A DNA stretch of 64,000 bases from NCBI GenBank assembly GCA_032622095.1, contig CP136061.1, positions 261,178,077-261,242,076 on the forward strand, written 5' to 3'. Under the pieces are notes generated by a model, which was not told where the DNA came from, did not search any database, and was given only the letters and a program-made list of their open reading frames with translations. Shown one piece after another: positions 1 to 13,259 of this stretch. The first letter of the stretch is position 1, and the number at the start of each line of letters is the position of its first letter. This DNA comes from Siphonodentalium dalli (lineage: Eukaryota; Mollusca; Scaphopoda; Gadilida; Siphonodentaliidae). The position numbers and the translations under genes were made by a program.

Positions 1-3000
1 TACCATAAAGAACCCATAACACGCCACCAGGAGACCGAATGAGTGCATAATATACCATAAAGAACCCCTAACACGCCACCAGGAGACCGAATGAGTGCAT
101 AATAGACCATAAAGAACCCTAACACGCCACCAGGAGACCGAATGAGTGCATAATAGACCATAAAGAACCCCTAACACGCCACCAGGAGACCGAATGAGTG
201 CATAATATACCATAAAGAACCCATAACACGCCACCAGGAGACCGAATGAGTGCATAATATACCATAAAGGACCCCTAACACGCCACCAGGAGACCGAATG
301 AGTGCATAATATACCATAAAGAACCCATAACACGCCACCAGGAGACCGAATGAGTGCATAATATACCATAAAGAACCCCTAACACGCCACCAGGAGACCG
401 AATGAGTGCATAATAGACCATAAAGAACCCTAACACGCCACCAGGAGACCGAATGAGTGCATAATAGACCATAAAGAACCCATAACACGCCACCTGGAGA
501 CCGAATGAGTGCATAATAGACCATAAAGAACCCTAACACGCCACCAGGAGACCGAATGAGTGCATAATAGACCATAAAGAACCCATAACACGCCACCAGG
601 AGACCGAATGAGTGCATAATAGACCCTAAAGAACCCCTAACACGCCACCAGGAGACCGAATGAGTGCATAATAGACCCTACAGAACCCCTAACACGCCCC
701 AGGAGACCGAATGAGTGCATAATAGACCATAAAGAACCCCTAACACGCCCCAGGAGACCGAATGAGTGCATAATAGACCCTACAGAACCCCCAACATACC
801 ACCAGGAGACCGAATGAGTGCATAATAGACCATAAAGAACCCCTAACACGCCACCAGGAGACCGAATGAGTGCATAATATACCATAATGAACCCTAACAC
901 GCCATCAGGAGACCGAATGAGTGCATAATAGACCCTAAAGAACCCCTAACACGCCACCAGGAGACCGAATGAGTGCATAATAGACCATAAAGAACCCCTA
1001 ACACGCCCCAGGAGACCGAATGAGTGCATAATAGACCCTACAGAACCCCCAACATACCACCAGGAGACCGAATGAGTGCATAATAGACCCTAAAGAACCC
1101 CTAACACGCCACCAGGAGACCGAAGGAGTGCATAATATACCATAATGAACCCTAACACGCCATCAGGAGACCGAATGAGTGCATAATAGACCATAAAGAA
1201 CCCCTAACACGCCCCAGGAGACCGAATGAGTGCATAATAGACCCTACAGAACCCCCAACATACCACCAGGAGACCAAATGAGTGCATAATAGACCATAAA
1301 GAACCCCTAACACGCCACCAGGAGACCGAATGAGTGCATAATATACCCTAAAGAACCCCTAACACGCCACCAGGAGACCGAATGAGTGCATAATAGCTAC
1401 TAAAGAACCCCTAACACGCCACCAGGAGACCGAATGAGTGCATAATATACCATAAAGAACCATAACACGCCACCAGGAGACCGAATGAGTGCATAATAGA
1501 CCATAAAGAACCCATAACACGCCCCCAGGAGACCGAATGAGTGCATAATAGACCCTACAGAACCCCTAACACGCCACCAGGAGACCGAATGTGTGCATAA
1601 TAGACCATAAAGAACCCATAACACGCCCCGGGAGACCGAATGAGTGCATAATAGACCCTACAGAACCCCTAACACGCCACCAGGAGAACGAATGAGTGCA
1701 TAATAGACCCTACAGAACCCCTAACACGCCACCAGGAGACCGAATGAGTGCATAATAGACCCTACAGAACCCCTAACACGCCACCAGGAGACCGAATGTG
1801 TGCATAATAGACCCTACAGAACCCCTAACACGCCACCAGGAGACCGAATGAGTGCATAATAGACCCTACAGAACCCCTAACACGCCCCCAGGAGACCGAA
1901 TGAGTGCATAATAGACCCTACAGAACCCCTAACACGCCACCAGGAGACCGAATGTGTGCATAATAGACCATAAAGAACCCATAACACGCCCCGGGAGACC
2001 GAAGGAGTGCATAATAGACCATACAGAACCCCTAACACGCCACCATGAGACCGAATGAGTGCATAATAGACCTACAGAACCCCCAACACGCCACCAGGAG
2101 ACCGAATGAGTGCATAATAGACCATAAAGACCACTAACACGCCACCAGGAGACCGAATGAGTGCATAATATACCATAAAGAACCCCTAACACGCCATCAG
2201 GAGACCGAATGAGTGCATAATATACCCTACAGAACCTCTAACACGCCACCAGGAGACCGAATGAGTGCATAATATACCATAAAGAACCCCCTAACACGCC
2301 ACCAGGAGACCGAATGAGTGCATAATATACCATAAAGAACCCCTAACAAGCCACCAGGAGAACGAATGAGTGCATAATATACCATAAAGAACCCCCTAAC
2401 ACGCCACCAGGAGACCGAATGAGTGCATAATATACCATAAAGAACCCCTAACACGCCACCAGGAGAACGAATGAGTGCATAATATACCATAAAGAACCCC
2501 CTAACACGCCACCAGGAGACCGACTGAGTGCATAATAGACCCTAAAGAACCCCTAACACGCCACCAGGAGACCGAATGAGTGCATAATATACCATAAAGA
2601 ACCCCCTAACACGCCACCAGGAGACCGAATGAGTGCATAATATACCATAAAGAACCCCTAACACGCCACCAGGAGACCGAATGAGTGCATAATATACCAT
2701 AAAGAACCCCTAACACGCCACCAGGAGACCGAATGAGTGCATAATAGACCCTAAAGAGCCCCTAACACGCCACCATGAGACCGAATGAGTGCATAATATA
2801 CCATAAAGAACCCCCTAACACGCCCCAGGAGACCGAATGAGTGCATAATAGACCATAAAGAACCCCTAACACGCCACCAGGAGACCGAATGCGTGCATAA
2901 TAGACCATAAAGAACCCCTAACACGCCACCAGGAGACCGAATGACTGCATAATAGACCCTAAACAACCCCTAACACGCCACAGGAGACCGAATGAGTGCA

Positions 3001-6000
3001 TAATAGACCATAAAGAACCCATAACACGCCACCAGGAGACCGAATGAGTGCATAATAGACCCTAAAGAACCCCTAACTCGCCACCTGGAGACCGAATGAG
3101 TGCATAATACACCATAAAGAACCCCTAACACGCCACCAGGAGACCGAATGAGTGCATAATATACCACAAAGAACCCCTAACACGCCACCAGGAGACCGAA
3201 TGAGTGCATAATATACCACAAAGAACCATAACACGCCACCAGGAGACCGAATGAGTGCATAATATACCATAAAGAACCCCCTAACACGCCCCAGGAGACC
3301 GAATGAGTGCATAATACACCATAAAGAACCCCTAACACGCCACCAGGAGACCGAATGAGTGCATAATATACCACAAAGAACCCTAACACGCCACCAGGAG
3401 ACCGAATGAGTGCATAATATACCATAAAGAACCCCCTAACACGCCCCAGGAGACCGAATGAGTGCATAATATACCATAAAGAACCCCTAACACGCCACCA
3501 GGAGACCGAATGAGTGCATAATAGACCATAAAGAACCCCTAACACGCCACCAGGAGACCGAATGAGTGCATAATAGACCATAAAGAACCCCTAACACGCC
3601 ACCAGGAGACCGAATGAGTGCATAATAGACCATAAATAACCCCTAACACGCCACCAGAAGACCGAATGACTGCATAATAGACCCTAAACAACCCCTAACA
3701 CGCCACAGGAGACCGAATGAGTGCATGATAGACCATAAATAACCCATAACACGCCACAGGAGACCGAATGAGTGCATAATATACCATAAAGAACCCCTAA
3801 CACGCCACCAGGAGACCGAATGACTGCATAATAGACCATAATGAACCCCTAACACGCCACAGGAGACCGAATGAGTGCATAATATACCATAAAGAACCCC
3901 TAACACGCCACCAGGAGACCGAATGGTTGCATAATAGACCCTAAAGAACCCTAACACGCCACCAGGAGACCGAATGAGTGCATAATATACCATAAAGAAC
4001 CCCCTAACACGCCACCAGGAGACCGAATGAGTGCATAATATACCATAAAGAACCCCCTAACACGCCACCAGGAGACCGAATGAGTGCATAATATACCATA
4101 AAGAACCCCTAACACGCCACCAGGAGACCGAATGAGTGCATAATATACCATAAAGAACCCCCTAACACGCCACCAGGAGACCGAATGAGTGCATAATATA
4201 CCATAAAGAACCCCTAACACGCCACCAGGAGAACGAATGAGTGCATAATATACCATAAAGAACCCCCTAACACGCCACCAGGAGACCGAATGAGTGCATA
4301 ATATACCATAAAGAACCCCTAACACGCCACCAGGAGAACGAATGAGTGCATAATATACCATAAAGAACCCCCTAACACGCCACCAGGAGACCGACTGAGT
4401 GCATAATAGACCCTAAAGAACCCCTAACACGCCACCAGGAGACCGAATGAGTGCATAATATACCATAAAGAACCCCCTAACACGCCACCAGGAGACCGAA
4501 TGAGTGCATAATAGACCCTAAAGAGCCCCTAACACGCCACCATGAGACCGAATGAGTGCATAATATACCATAAAGAACCCCCTAACACGCCCCAGGAGAC
4601 CGAATGAGTGCATAATAGACCATAAAGAACCCCTAACACGCCACCAGGAGACCGAATGCGTGCATAATAGACCATAAAGAACCCCTAACACGCCACCAGG
4701 AGACCGAATGACTGCATAATAGACCCTAAACAACCCCTAACACGCCACAGGAGACCGAATGAGTGCATAATAGACCATAAAGAACCCATAACACGCCACC
4801 AGGAGACCGAATGAGTGCATAATAGACCCTAAAGAACCCCTAACTCGCCACCTGGAGACCGAATGAGTGCATAATACACCATAAAGAACCCCTAACACGC
4901 CACCAGGAGACCGAATGAGTGCATAATATACCACAAAGAACCCCTAACACGCCACCAGGAGACCGAATGAGTGCATAATATACCACAAAGAACCATAACA
5001 CGCCACCAGGAGACCGAATGAGTGCATAATATACCATAAAGAACCCCCTAACACGCCCCAGGAGACCGAATGAGTGCATAATACACCATAAAGAACCCCT
5101 AACACGCCACCAGGAGACCGAATGAGTGCATAATATACCACAAAGAACCCTAACACGCCACCAGGAGACCGAATGAGTGCATAATATACCATAAAGAACC
5201 CCCTAACACGCCCCAGGAGACCGAATGAGTGCATAATATACCATAAAGAACCCCTAACACGCCACCAGGAGACCGAATGAGTGCATAATAGACCATAAAG
5301 AACCCCTAACACGCCACCAGGAGACCGAATGAGTGCATAATAGACCATAAAGAACCCCTAACACGCCACCAGGAGACCGAATGAGTGCATAATATACCAC
5401 AAAGAACCCCTAACACGCCACCAGGAGACCGAATGAGTGCATAATAGACCATAAAGAACCCCTAACACGCCACCAGGAGACCGAATGAGTGCATAATAGA
5501 CCATAAATAACCCCTAACACGCCACCAGGAGACCGAATGACTGCATAATAGACCCTAAACAACCCCTAACACGCCACAGGAGACCGAATGAGTGCATGAT
5601 AGACCATAAAGAACCCATAACACGCCACAGGAGACCGAATGAGTGCATAATATACCATAAAGAACCCCTAACACGCCACCAGGAGACCGAATGACTGCAT
5701 AATAGACCATAAAGAACCCCTAACACGCCACAGGAGACCGAATGAGTGCATAATATACCATAAAGAACCCCTAACACGCCACCAGGAGACCGAATGGGTG
5801 CATAATAGACCCTAAAGAACCCCTAACACGCCACCAGGAGACCGAATGAGTGCATAATAGACCACAAAGAACCCCGAACACGCCAGAGGAGACCGAATGA
5901 GTGCATAATATACCATAAAGAACCCTATAACACGCCACCAGGAGACCGAATGAGTGCATAATAAACCATAAAGAACCCCCAACACGCCACCAGGAGACCG

Positions 6001-6090
6001 AATGAGTGCATAATAGACCACAAAGAACCCCGAACACGCCACAGGAGACCGAATGAGTGCATAATAGACAGTAAAGAACCCCTAACTTGC
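1..6090. repeat. 52-bp satellite array, about 117 monomers
   Basis: A tandem array of a 52-bp monomer, with 50, 51 and 53-bp length variants, runs from the window edge to about 6090. Each monomer has a conserved CCACCAGGAGACCGAATGAG core, GTGCATAATA, and a CCATAAAGAACCCCTAAC segment that varies in the number of C. Variation is mostly TATACC versus TAGACC, CCATAA versus CCCTACA, and loss of two bases in the CCACC run. The segment AACCCTAAC contains a telomere-like CCCTAA hexamer. Long open frames on the minus strand arise only because 52 is 1 mod 3 and the consensus has few stops; they encode the same peptide in rotating frames and are not genes. The array continues past the left edge. Confidence 0.97.
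2265..5821. repeat. Higher-order duplication inside the 52-bp satellite
   Basis: A block of about 32 monomers at 2265-3950 recurs at 4136-5821. Private variants line up: CCGACTGAG at 2520 and 4391, AGGAGAACG at 2461 and 4332, GTGCATGATA at 3721 and 5592, and GAATGG at 3921 and 5792, all offset by 1871 bp. Between roughly 2750 and 3600 the offset is 1767 bp, so two monomers (104 bp) are missing from the second copy there and two are gained again near 5390-5493. This is direct evidence of segmental duplication plus unit gain and loss, as unequal exchange would give. Confidence 0.85.
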
Positions 6091-6167
6091 GGCTAATTCC
6101 GCAGATGCGCAAAATCAAAAGGGCACCAACAGCACTTCTACCTTTATATATATAGCTGTCTGACCAC

Positions 6168-6300
6168 AGGGATATAACAAGAAAACCAATGTCAGAAATG
6201 GTAACGCGCTCAAGATCATATATTATATACCCATGATTGTAATTATAGAATATAAAATATATTGGTTTCACGAATAACCAACTCAGAATTCCGTTAAAAT
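6168..6300 (+). repeat. Dispersed repeat R2, partial copy
   Basis: The stretch from AACAAGAAAACCAATGTCAG to TCAGAATTCCGTT matches the beginnings of two longer copies at 12790-13255 and 38309-38715. It directly follows the satellite. No coding capacity is seen; the short reading frame across it is chance. Confidence 0.7.
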
Positions 6301-6397
6301 AACAATAACTACCAGCACCTAATTAACGAACCGGCGGCCGACTCCGCCGTCTCCGACCACAACCCCCAATGGTCTGCAGAACGAAAAAGGTATATAA

Positions 6398-6652
6398 ACG
6401 TTGAAATATAAGACTTACAAATTATCTTTTTCATTTCTTTTATTTCTAATTGACATACATGTAGCTTATCAGAAACCAAAAATAAACAATATTGACATAA
6501 CGTTTATTAACGACAATAAACGAAATTGAAATTCCCAACTACACCTTTTACCGGACTCGGTCCCCGGCTCGCAGTTCGACTTTCAATTCTCCCAAAAATT
6601 TCCCATTCTATAAATAAAACACCCATGTTAATGTCAGCGCCCAGGCGAAACG
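6398..6652 (+). repeat. Dispersed repeat R1, copy 1
   Basis: About 255 bp from GTTGAAATATAAGACTTAC to GTCAGCGCCC are about 90% identical to 21224-21468 in the same orientation. It contains ACACCTTTTACCGGACTCGG and AATAAAACACCCATGTTA. No TIR or tail was recognised, so its class is unknown. Confidence 0.8.
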
Positions 6653-6727
6653 AGAATCACTACATTAGTATACACGCGGCGCGCGTAATAAAATGAAAGG
6701 AGTATAATATCATGCAGCGAATACTTT

Positions 6728-7383
6728 GCGATCGGCCAAGTTGCTAGCTATATATATAGCGGAAGTTAATATCTTAACCCATACGCTGCGGTCGAATTCG
6801 CCATGCATGTAACCGTAACACCCGCCGACCGTACCGCCCCAAGTGGACCGAACGATGTGGGGATTGCACTATCGTGCATAATAGACAAGTATGTACCACT
6901 GTTCCAATCCACAATACCATAGCTCGAATGGAAATGGCAATGTTAACTAACTTGATACCGATTCCACAGGTACGTAACATCAAGTTGTTTGACCACAGAA
7001 AGCTATCATGCGGTGTATATCCCTGTGCATCAATGGGCGATCGGGCAAGTTGCTAGCTAAGGTGAAAGTGAATTTATTAACCCATGCGATGTGGTTGAAA
7101 TAGCTATGCATGTACGCAAAAACACAAACATTACCACCCGCAGATTGTACCGCCCCAGTGGACCTAACGATATCATGGGGCTTACGCTATCGTGCAGAAT
7201 AGACGTGTATGTACCACTGTTTCAACCCCCAAGACCATATCTCGAATGGAAACGGTAAAGTTAACCCCTAACTTGCTACCGATTCCGCTGGTACGCAAAT
7301 TCAAGTTGTCTGACCACATACAGGGATATTCTATCATGTAGCGAATACCCCTCTTCGTCCATGGACGATCGGGCATGTTGCTA
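6728..7383 (+). repeat. Complex tandem repeat, left part (310-330-bp units)
   Basis: Units are anchored by GGGCAAGTTGCTAGCTAAGG and by ACCGCCCCAGTGGACC. Anchors fall near 6740, 7050 and 7378, giving periods of about 310 and 328 bp. The array is cut at 7383 by the element at 7384-10286 and resumes at 10287. Short reading frames on both strands follow the repeat and are not taken as genes. Confidence 0.85.
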
Positions 7384-10286
7384 CACTGTAAATAAAAGTG
7401 TTCAAATTTGAACGCCAAAAATGCAACAGATAATGAACACTGTTCAGTGTTCAGTTTAGAACAGATGTGTTCAATTACTCTGAACGGTCCCCGGTGTTCA
7501 GATTTGAACGCATGTGTTCAATGAATTGAATGGATGTGTTCAATTTATGAATGCATATAAGCGTTCAGTTTTGAACACGTCATGTTCAGATTTTGAACAT
7601 CAGTGTTCGAAATATGTGAACGCTTGATGTGTTCCGAACACTGCAACAGCTTTTGAACACTTATATGTGTTCAAACAACAAAATCTGAACACATGTGTTC
7701 ACAAAAGAACTAAATGATAAACGCGAGATCAAATTCAATATAAAATGGGTGAGAAAGTGTAAACAGTCTGTAGTCACACTTTAACAGTCTTAGTGCCATT
7801 CTTCTCCTGTGTACATCTAATACCTTTGTGGCCCAATACCTTTGTGGTTATTAATGCATGATTACTGAGAACAAGCTGAAGCTATCGCTAATAACTTAAA
7901 TATAATGCAACCGTTCCATACAGAAGCATGTATATTTTATGAAATGCTGATGTAATTGTTGGGGAATAAGGTCATTCAACCTAATTAAAATGTGAGTATT
8001 ATATAGGTAAATAACATTTAATAAGACTGATAAACTGATGAATCAATGGCACAACAGTCTATGCGTTTACTTGAATAATCCGTATCCAAAAACATCCATG
8101 CCGTGTTGGTCAGCATTGGCAACAGTATTAATTTCGCACAAAATCCATTTGGCCGAATAAACATCCTGAACATCTGGAATATCCTTCAACCACTGAATTA
8201 ATAACAAACTGTCAACCTTACATCTCGGGCAGTGCATCACAGTTGCCGTGTTTTATAGGTAAGGCTAGACGTGAGGTTTATCATTCTTTGAACTATCGGA
8301 ATTGGTCACACACATTAGTCCACAAATCTTTTAACATTGAATGTGCGATGTATTTCTCCTCCGGTTCCTGTTGAACTTTCTCGATTTTTGGTACCAGCTG
8401 ACACCATGCAGTAATGGCTTAACAGTCACTAGAATTTGTTGACTGTGCTAGCTAATAGCAATATACATTTCTGCGGTCACATAATTTCTGGTAGTTCAGC
8501 TACATCCATCGTGAGTAGTTTGTAGCATCCGTATATGTTGTGCCCAAAGTTTCCGCAGATATTCGATCGATGCTCTATATGCAGCTCCTGAAAGAAAGAA
8601 TAATTTAATATATTAGAATATTAGTTTTCCAATTCTGGATGCTATTAGGATGCGATCTTACCACCCAGCACTTTTTTCAGAGTTTCCGGCTTTACCGTCA
8701 TATTATGATATCCTGATATTAATACCGTACCAATTCAAAGACACCAGTCAACACCGCTTCCGAAATTATAAAACAGTGTTTGGCCACACGCTAACATCAC
8801 CAATTAAAACGGTGGAACAGCACACTTTACTAGTTTAGAAAATGTATTGGTCTATTTAGCAATGATCCATGTACGCATAACAGGCACATCAATATATTTT
8901 TATTGGAGATCTACTAATATAATAAAATTTTATATATATGTGACACCAAATATTCCCCAATGACCTCAAGTGTTTTTGTTTTGTTTTTGCGAGAAAATTA
9001 ACCGTGAGAATGCTTATGACAAAGTTCACATAAGTTTTAAACAGTACCTGCATGAATGAGACACTCACTTATTATAAAAAAATCAACATATATCAGCATA
9101 TTCCCCACTAATAACTGGACGGAATATCAAACAAAACAAATTAGAACAATTTCAACCACAATTGGGTGCGAAATGTCCAACTAATGTCCTCAACTGAATT
9201 GTCAACATTTTAACTTTGCATGTTTTTAGATAAATATATACATAAACACATATGCTGATAATTATGATGATGATACAATGGATTACATATACCGGTACTT
9301 ACCATGCAGAGTGCAGGCTGTATTGATAAAATTGTCCTTGTCTCCTGTCAGTAAAGACCCTATAAATACCAACTATGTTTCGAACCTTTAATCTAACGCC
9401 AAAGAATGGCACAACTGACTTGGTTCCATTAATGTGAAGGCTTTATCCATCCATATACATTAAACTGCACAGATATTCAAACCGAAATTAATTAATGCCA
9501 GTTGCGTGGAACGATATCATGTTTCAAAAGACGACGCTACATGCTATTTTGTAAAGAGAACTCAATGCAGACAGTCCAGTGGGATCACATGCCATTAGTT
9601 ATGCGCGAATGATTAATGACCATGCCCGTGGTCTCACCTTGAACACATATGTTCAAGAGAATCGAACACGGACTGAACGGCAGTGTTCAATACTGAAATT
9701 ACTGTAACACAAAATAGCATGGGATCGTATTATATCGTGATTTTCTACACAAGTGATGAACCGGCAACATAAAAAGTATCGGCATCGATCAATATATGAA
9801 CACTATATATATATTTATTCATGGATATGTGATGCGGATTTGACTAAATGGGTTAATTTCCATTTGGGGAGGGGTGTAATTTTATATCCGGGATTTGCAA
9901 TTGACAACTACCCCCTCCCCCCGTGTCGCCACCACGTCCCTGATATGTTTTCTACCGATCTGGAAAATGCTCAAAACAAAACAAAACTCATCGTGAAGCA
10001 AAATAGACCAGCGCATCCGCATTTAGTTTCACAATTGTTCAAAATAGAAGTCACAAGACATCATTTTCACAAACGAGTATTCATTAATCCCGTAAGCATA
10101 TGCGATATATATATGAAGTAACTAAGTATACTAACACAAGCGGATCGACGTCCATGCAGGTTTGAACACTACCGTTAATAAATGAGTTTTCTGAACATAT
10201 ACGTTCAAAATTGAACACTTACTGTTCAGTAACTGAACACATCCGGGACTGAACGCGTTCAAATCTGAACACTCTTATTTGCAGTG
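7384..10286. mobile_element. 2.9-kb TA-target DNA transposon with GTTCA subterminal palindromes
   Basis: The ends are inverted repeats: 7384 begins CACTGTAAATAAAAGTG and the reverse complement of 10286 begins CACTGCAAATAAGAGTG. They match at 29 of 32 positions, and all three differences are transitions. A TA lies on each side (7382-7383 and 10287-10288). Removing the element and one TA restores GTTGCTAGCTAAGG, the intact sequence seen in the neighbouring tandem units, so the insertion site is proven internally. The ends carry many GTTCA/TGAAC palindromes (7400-7710, 9636-9705, 10147-10286). No transposase was recognised in the interior; frames of 62 and 122 codons look like chance. It is probably non-autonomous. 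TA duplication fits Tc1/mariner-like and other superfamilies, so I leave it unclassified. Confidence 0.85.
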
Positions 10287-11780
10287 TAGCTAAGGCAAAC
10301 GTGAATATATTAACCCATGTGGTGTGGTTGAATTAGCTATGCATGTTCGCAAAACACAAACCGTAACATATATATCATACAACGAATAACCCTTCTGCGT
10401 CCATGGACGATCGGGCAAGTTGCTAGCTAAGGCGAAAGTGAATATATTAACCCATGTGTTGTGGTTGAAATAGCTATGCATGTACGCAAAAACACAAACC
10501 ATAACACCCGCAGATTGTACCGCCCCAGTGGACCGAAAGATATCATGGGGCTTACACTGTCGTATAGAATAGACGTGTATATACCATTGTTCCAACCCCC
10601 AAGACCATATCTCGAATGGAAACGGTAAAGTTAACCCCTAACTTGCTACCGATTCCGCTGGTACGCAAATTCAAGTTGTCTGACCACAGAAAGGGGTATT
10701 CTATCATGTAGCGTATATCCCTCTGCATCCGTGGACGATCGGGCAAGTTGCTAGCTAAGGAGAAGGCGAATATATTAACTCATGCGATGTGGTTGAATAG
10801 GTATGCATGTTCGCAAAACACAAACCGAACATATATATCATACAACGAATACCCTTCTGCGTCCATGGACGATCGGGCAAGTTGCTAGCTAAGGCGAAAG
10901 TGAATATATTAACCCATGCTATGTGGTTGAATTAGCTATGCATGTTCGCAAAACACAACCCGTAACATATATCATACAACGAATACCCCTTCTGCGTCCA
11001 TGGACGATCGGGCAAGTTGCTAGCTAAGGCGAAAGTGAATATATTAACCCATGTGTTGTGGTTGAAATAGCTATGCATGTACGCAAAATCACAAACCGTA
11101 CCACCCGCCGACTGTACCGCCCCAGTGGACCTAACGAGATGGGGCTTGCAGTATCGTGCAGAATAGACAAATATGTAACACTGATCCAATCCCCAAGATC
11201 ATATATATCTTTATTGCCTCCTATATGGAGAGATTATATTACACAACATAACAATTAATGGAGAAATAGACTATACATATGTACACGGCCGGATAAATTT
11301 GAGAATATCCAATCTTTAGTAATTCTGTACTCCCTGCACAATGTTGCAGGCACGAAGAAGAAAGACAGCAGCATCGATGATAAGGTCTCCAACATTAATC
11401 AAAGTATTTGATCTTTCGAGAATGTTTACGTTTCCTAGGAAAAGTGACGAAAGCTGCTCCCCCGATAGGGAAGCTAAAACTCGTACTGCTCTATACCCTG
11501 TATATCATGGAAACGGCAATGTTAACCACTAACTTGCTACCGATTTCGCAGGTACGTAAAATGAAGCTGTCTGACCACAGAAAGGGATAAGCAACGATGC
11601 TGGCTAAGGTGTATGTGAATATATTAACACATACGTTACGGTCGAATTCGCTATGCACCAATGGGCGATCGTTGCTAGCTAAGCCGAATGTGAATATATT
11701 AACTCATGCGCTATGGTTGAATTCGCTCTGCACGAGTAACACCCGGGTGATACGACATGTTAAAGATGCTGTATCTCTTT
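10287..11780 (+). repeat. Complex tandem repeat, right part (133- and 330-bp units)
   Basis: The array interrupted at 7383 continues here. GCAAGTTGCTAGCTAAGG anchors lie near 10418, 10748, 10880 and 11015, with degraded anchors near 11595 and 11670. Spacings of about 330 and about 133 bp show two unit types; the short one lacks the middle section with ACCGCCCCAGTGGACC. A LINE fragment interrupts it at 11203-11503. Confidence 0.8.
11203..11503 (-). mobile_element. 5'-truncated LINE 3' end inserted in the tandem repeat
   Basis: On the minus strand this reads as the last codons of a non-LTR retrotransposon ORF, then a short 3' UTR ending GGAGGCAATAAAGATATAT. The predicted C-terminus (for example SSLFLGNVNILERSN and DLIIDAAVFLLRACN) aligns in pattern with the C-terminus of the LINE at 42068-42577 (SVLLGNLSEIEGD, then IQIFKHVVKMWQAYYLYAG). 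The 3' end resembles GGAGGATAATTAAAGATATA at about 43070. Host-repeat sequence resumes on both sides, with ATCAT next to both junctions as a possible target duplication. Confidence 0.7.
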
Positions 11781-11801
11781 GTTAACATATATATGTGACC
11801 C

Positions 11802-12212
11802 GCCATATCAAATCCAGTCGTAAGTCGGGATTTTTTTTACCCTGTGCCAATGCATTCTCTTATATATGCGAGTCGACCATAGGTCGCCTCGCATAATATA
11901 TAAGAGAATGCATTGGCCTAACAATTTTTTATCATTTTTTTTTTAAATAAATGTTTCTTACAATTTTTAGGACATAAAATAAAAAACATCCATTACCCTG
12001 CAGTGAGCCCCACACATATATAGAAGCATATAGAAGAGTGTCGTCTGCTCATGTTTGTCTGGGGCTCTGTATGGGTGAAATTATAAAATTGTTAAAGAAT
12101 ACAAGAAAAAATTATTAAAATTGTAAAAAATTGTTAGGCCATTGCATTCTCTTATATATGCGATGCGACATATGGTCGACTCGCATATATAAGAGAATGC
12201 ATTGGGAACACC
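11802..12212 (+). mobile_element. Double-hairpin element, copy A (right end truncated)
   Basis: Two long hairpins sit about 210 bp apart, at 11848-11925 and 12137-12206. Each has about 33-bp arms built on CCAATGCATTCTCTTATATA around a GTCGAC/CATAGGTCG centre. The outer left arm GCCATATCAAATCCAGTCG plus GTAAGTCGGGA matches copies at 38826 and 50043. The spacer contains GCCCCACACATATATAG and TGTCTGGGGCTC. The right outer arm is missing and the match ends at GCATTGGGAACA. Confidence 0.9.
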
Positions 12213-12593
12213 CTAATGATCTCTATCGCTGTACGGTATCGTCTGAATGGTCTGTTCTAAAATAGAACAATAAAGTGTCAAATTTTATCATCTCATTTTA
12301 AAATAAAATGTTCGAAATAAAATCAATAGTAATTGATAGAAACGTTGCCGGACATGTGTCTACCCTTTCATATTTATTATTTTATACCCACGAAACTATT
12401 TCACAGTTGTTATATGAAGATATCATCAATTTTAACACTGCCGCCATTGAGGAAGTATTTAGTTGAGTGTAACCTTTATATTACAGCACAAACATGGTGT
12501 GCTATATATGAATCACGTACACTTGTATAGGTTGTTATGCTAAACATGAGTCCTGTATGGGTGCTGTTCCCATCAAACATAAGCATCGCTATT

Positions 12594-12674
12594 TACGTCG
12601 TAAATGCGGAGTACATGTCTAGTGGTAAATGCGGAGTACTTATCTAGTGGTAAATGCGGGGTACTTGTCTAGAC
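12594..12674 (+). repeat. 25-bp minisatellite, three copies
   Basis: GTAAATGCGGAGTACATGTC and two near copies separated by TAGTGG occur in a row. No gene is nearby. Confidence 0.75.
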
Positions 12675-12789
12675 TGCAAGTAACTGACAGCTTATATAAC
12701 TGGTTTATTGGAGGGAATAAGTGTAGGATCATGTAATAATTATTGACAACAACACATTCATAATAATACGGAGAACGAACTTCTCCACA

Positions 12790-13255
12790 CAGGCAATATG
12801 AACAAGAAAACAAAAGTACGAAATGATAACGCCCTCAATATCATATTATTACGCATTTATACTGATATATAAAATATAAAATATAACGCCCTCAATATCA
12901 TATTATTACGCGTATTTAAAATATAAAATTATACTGGTTTCATGAATGCAACACCACAGAGTTCCGTCAAGCAGTTATAATCCTTAAAATTATTACATCA
13001 ACTACGGCTTATCACTGAAGTTTTCTCATTCACCACATCAGAAAGTCTCGAAATGCGGACCAACGATCTGCTAATACTCCCGGATACTTCGCAATACGAC
13101 ATTTTGTCGATATTCCAACTGAGACATACTTCATCAGTAATGTTAGCTGTTATATTATGCATTGTGTTCCCGAAATAATATGTTCAAGAGTGGCCCAGCC
13201 ATTGTTCACACCTAATTATCGAAAGCAATTAACGTTGTCGTAAAAGTTACATACT
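12790..13255 (+). repeat. Dispersed repeat R2, long copy
   Basis: About 460 bp from AACAAGAAAACAAAAGTACG to ACATCCGCGAA match 38309-38715 throughout, including TTCTCATTCACCACA, CCAACTGAGACAT and GCATTGTGTTCCCG. There is an internal duplication of CGCCCTCAATATCATATTA near 12831 and 12885. The mobilisation mechanism is unknown. Confidence 0.85.
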
Positions 13256-13259
13256 GGAA

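Noticed and set aside
171-6271. Many minus-strand reading frames of 65-166 codons with MHSFGLLVAC/VYYALIRSPGG repeats
   Set aside because: They are rotating-frame translations of the 52-bp satellite; the same residues recur every 52 codons and frames break at random indels.
9753-10121. 122-codon frame inside the 2.9-kb transposon as a possible transposase
   Set aside because: No DDE/DDD spacing, zinc finger or helix-turn-helix pattern was seen, and it overlaps AT-rich simple sequence.
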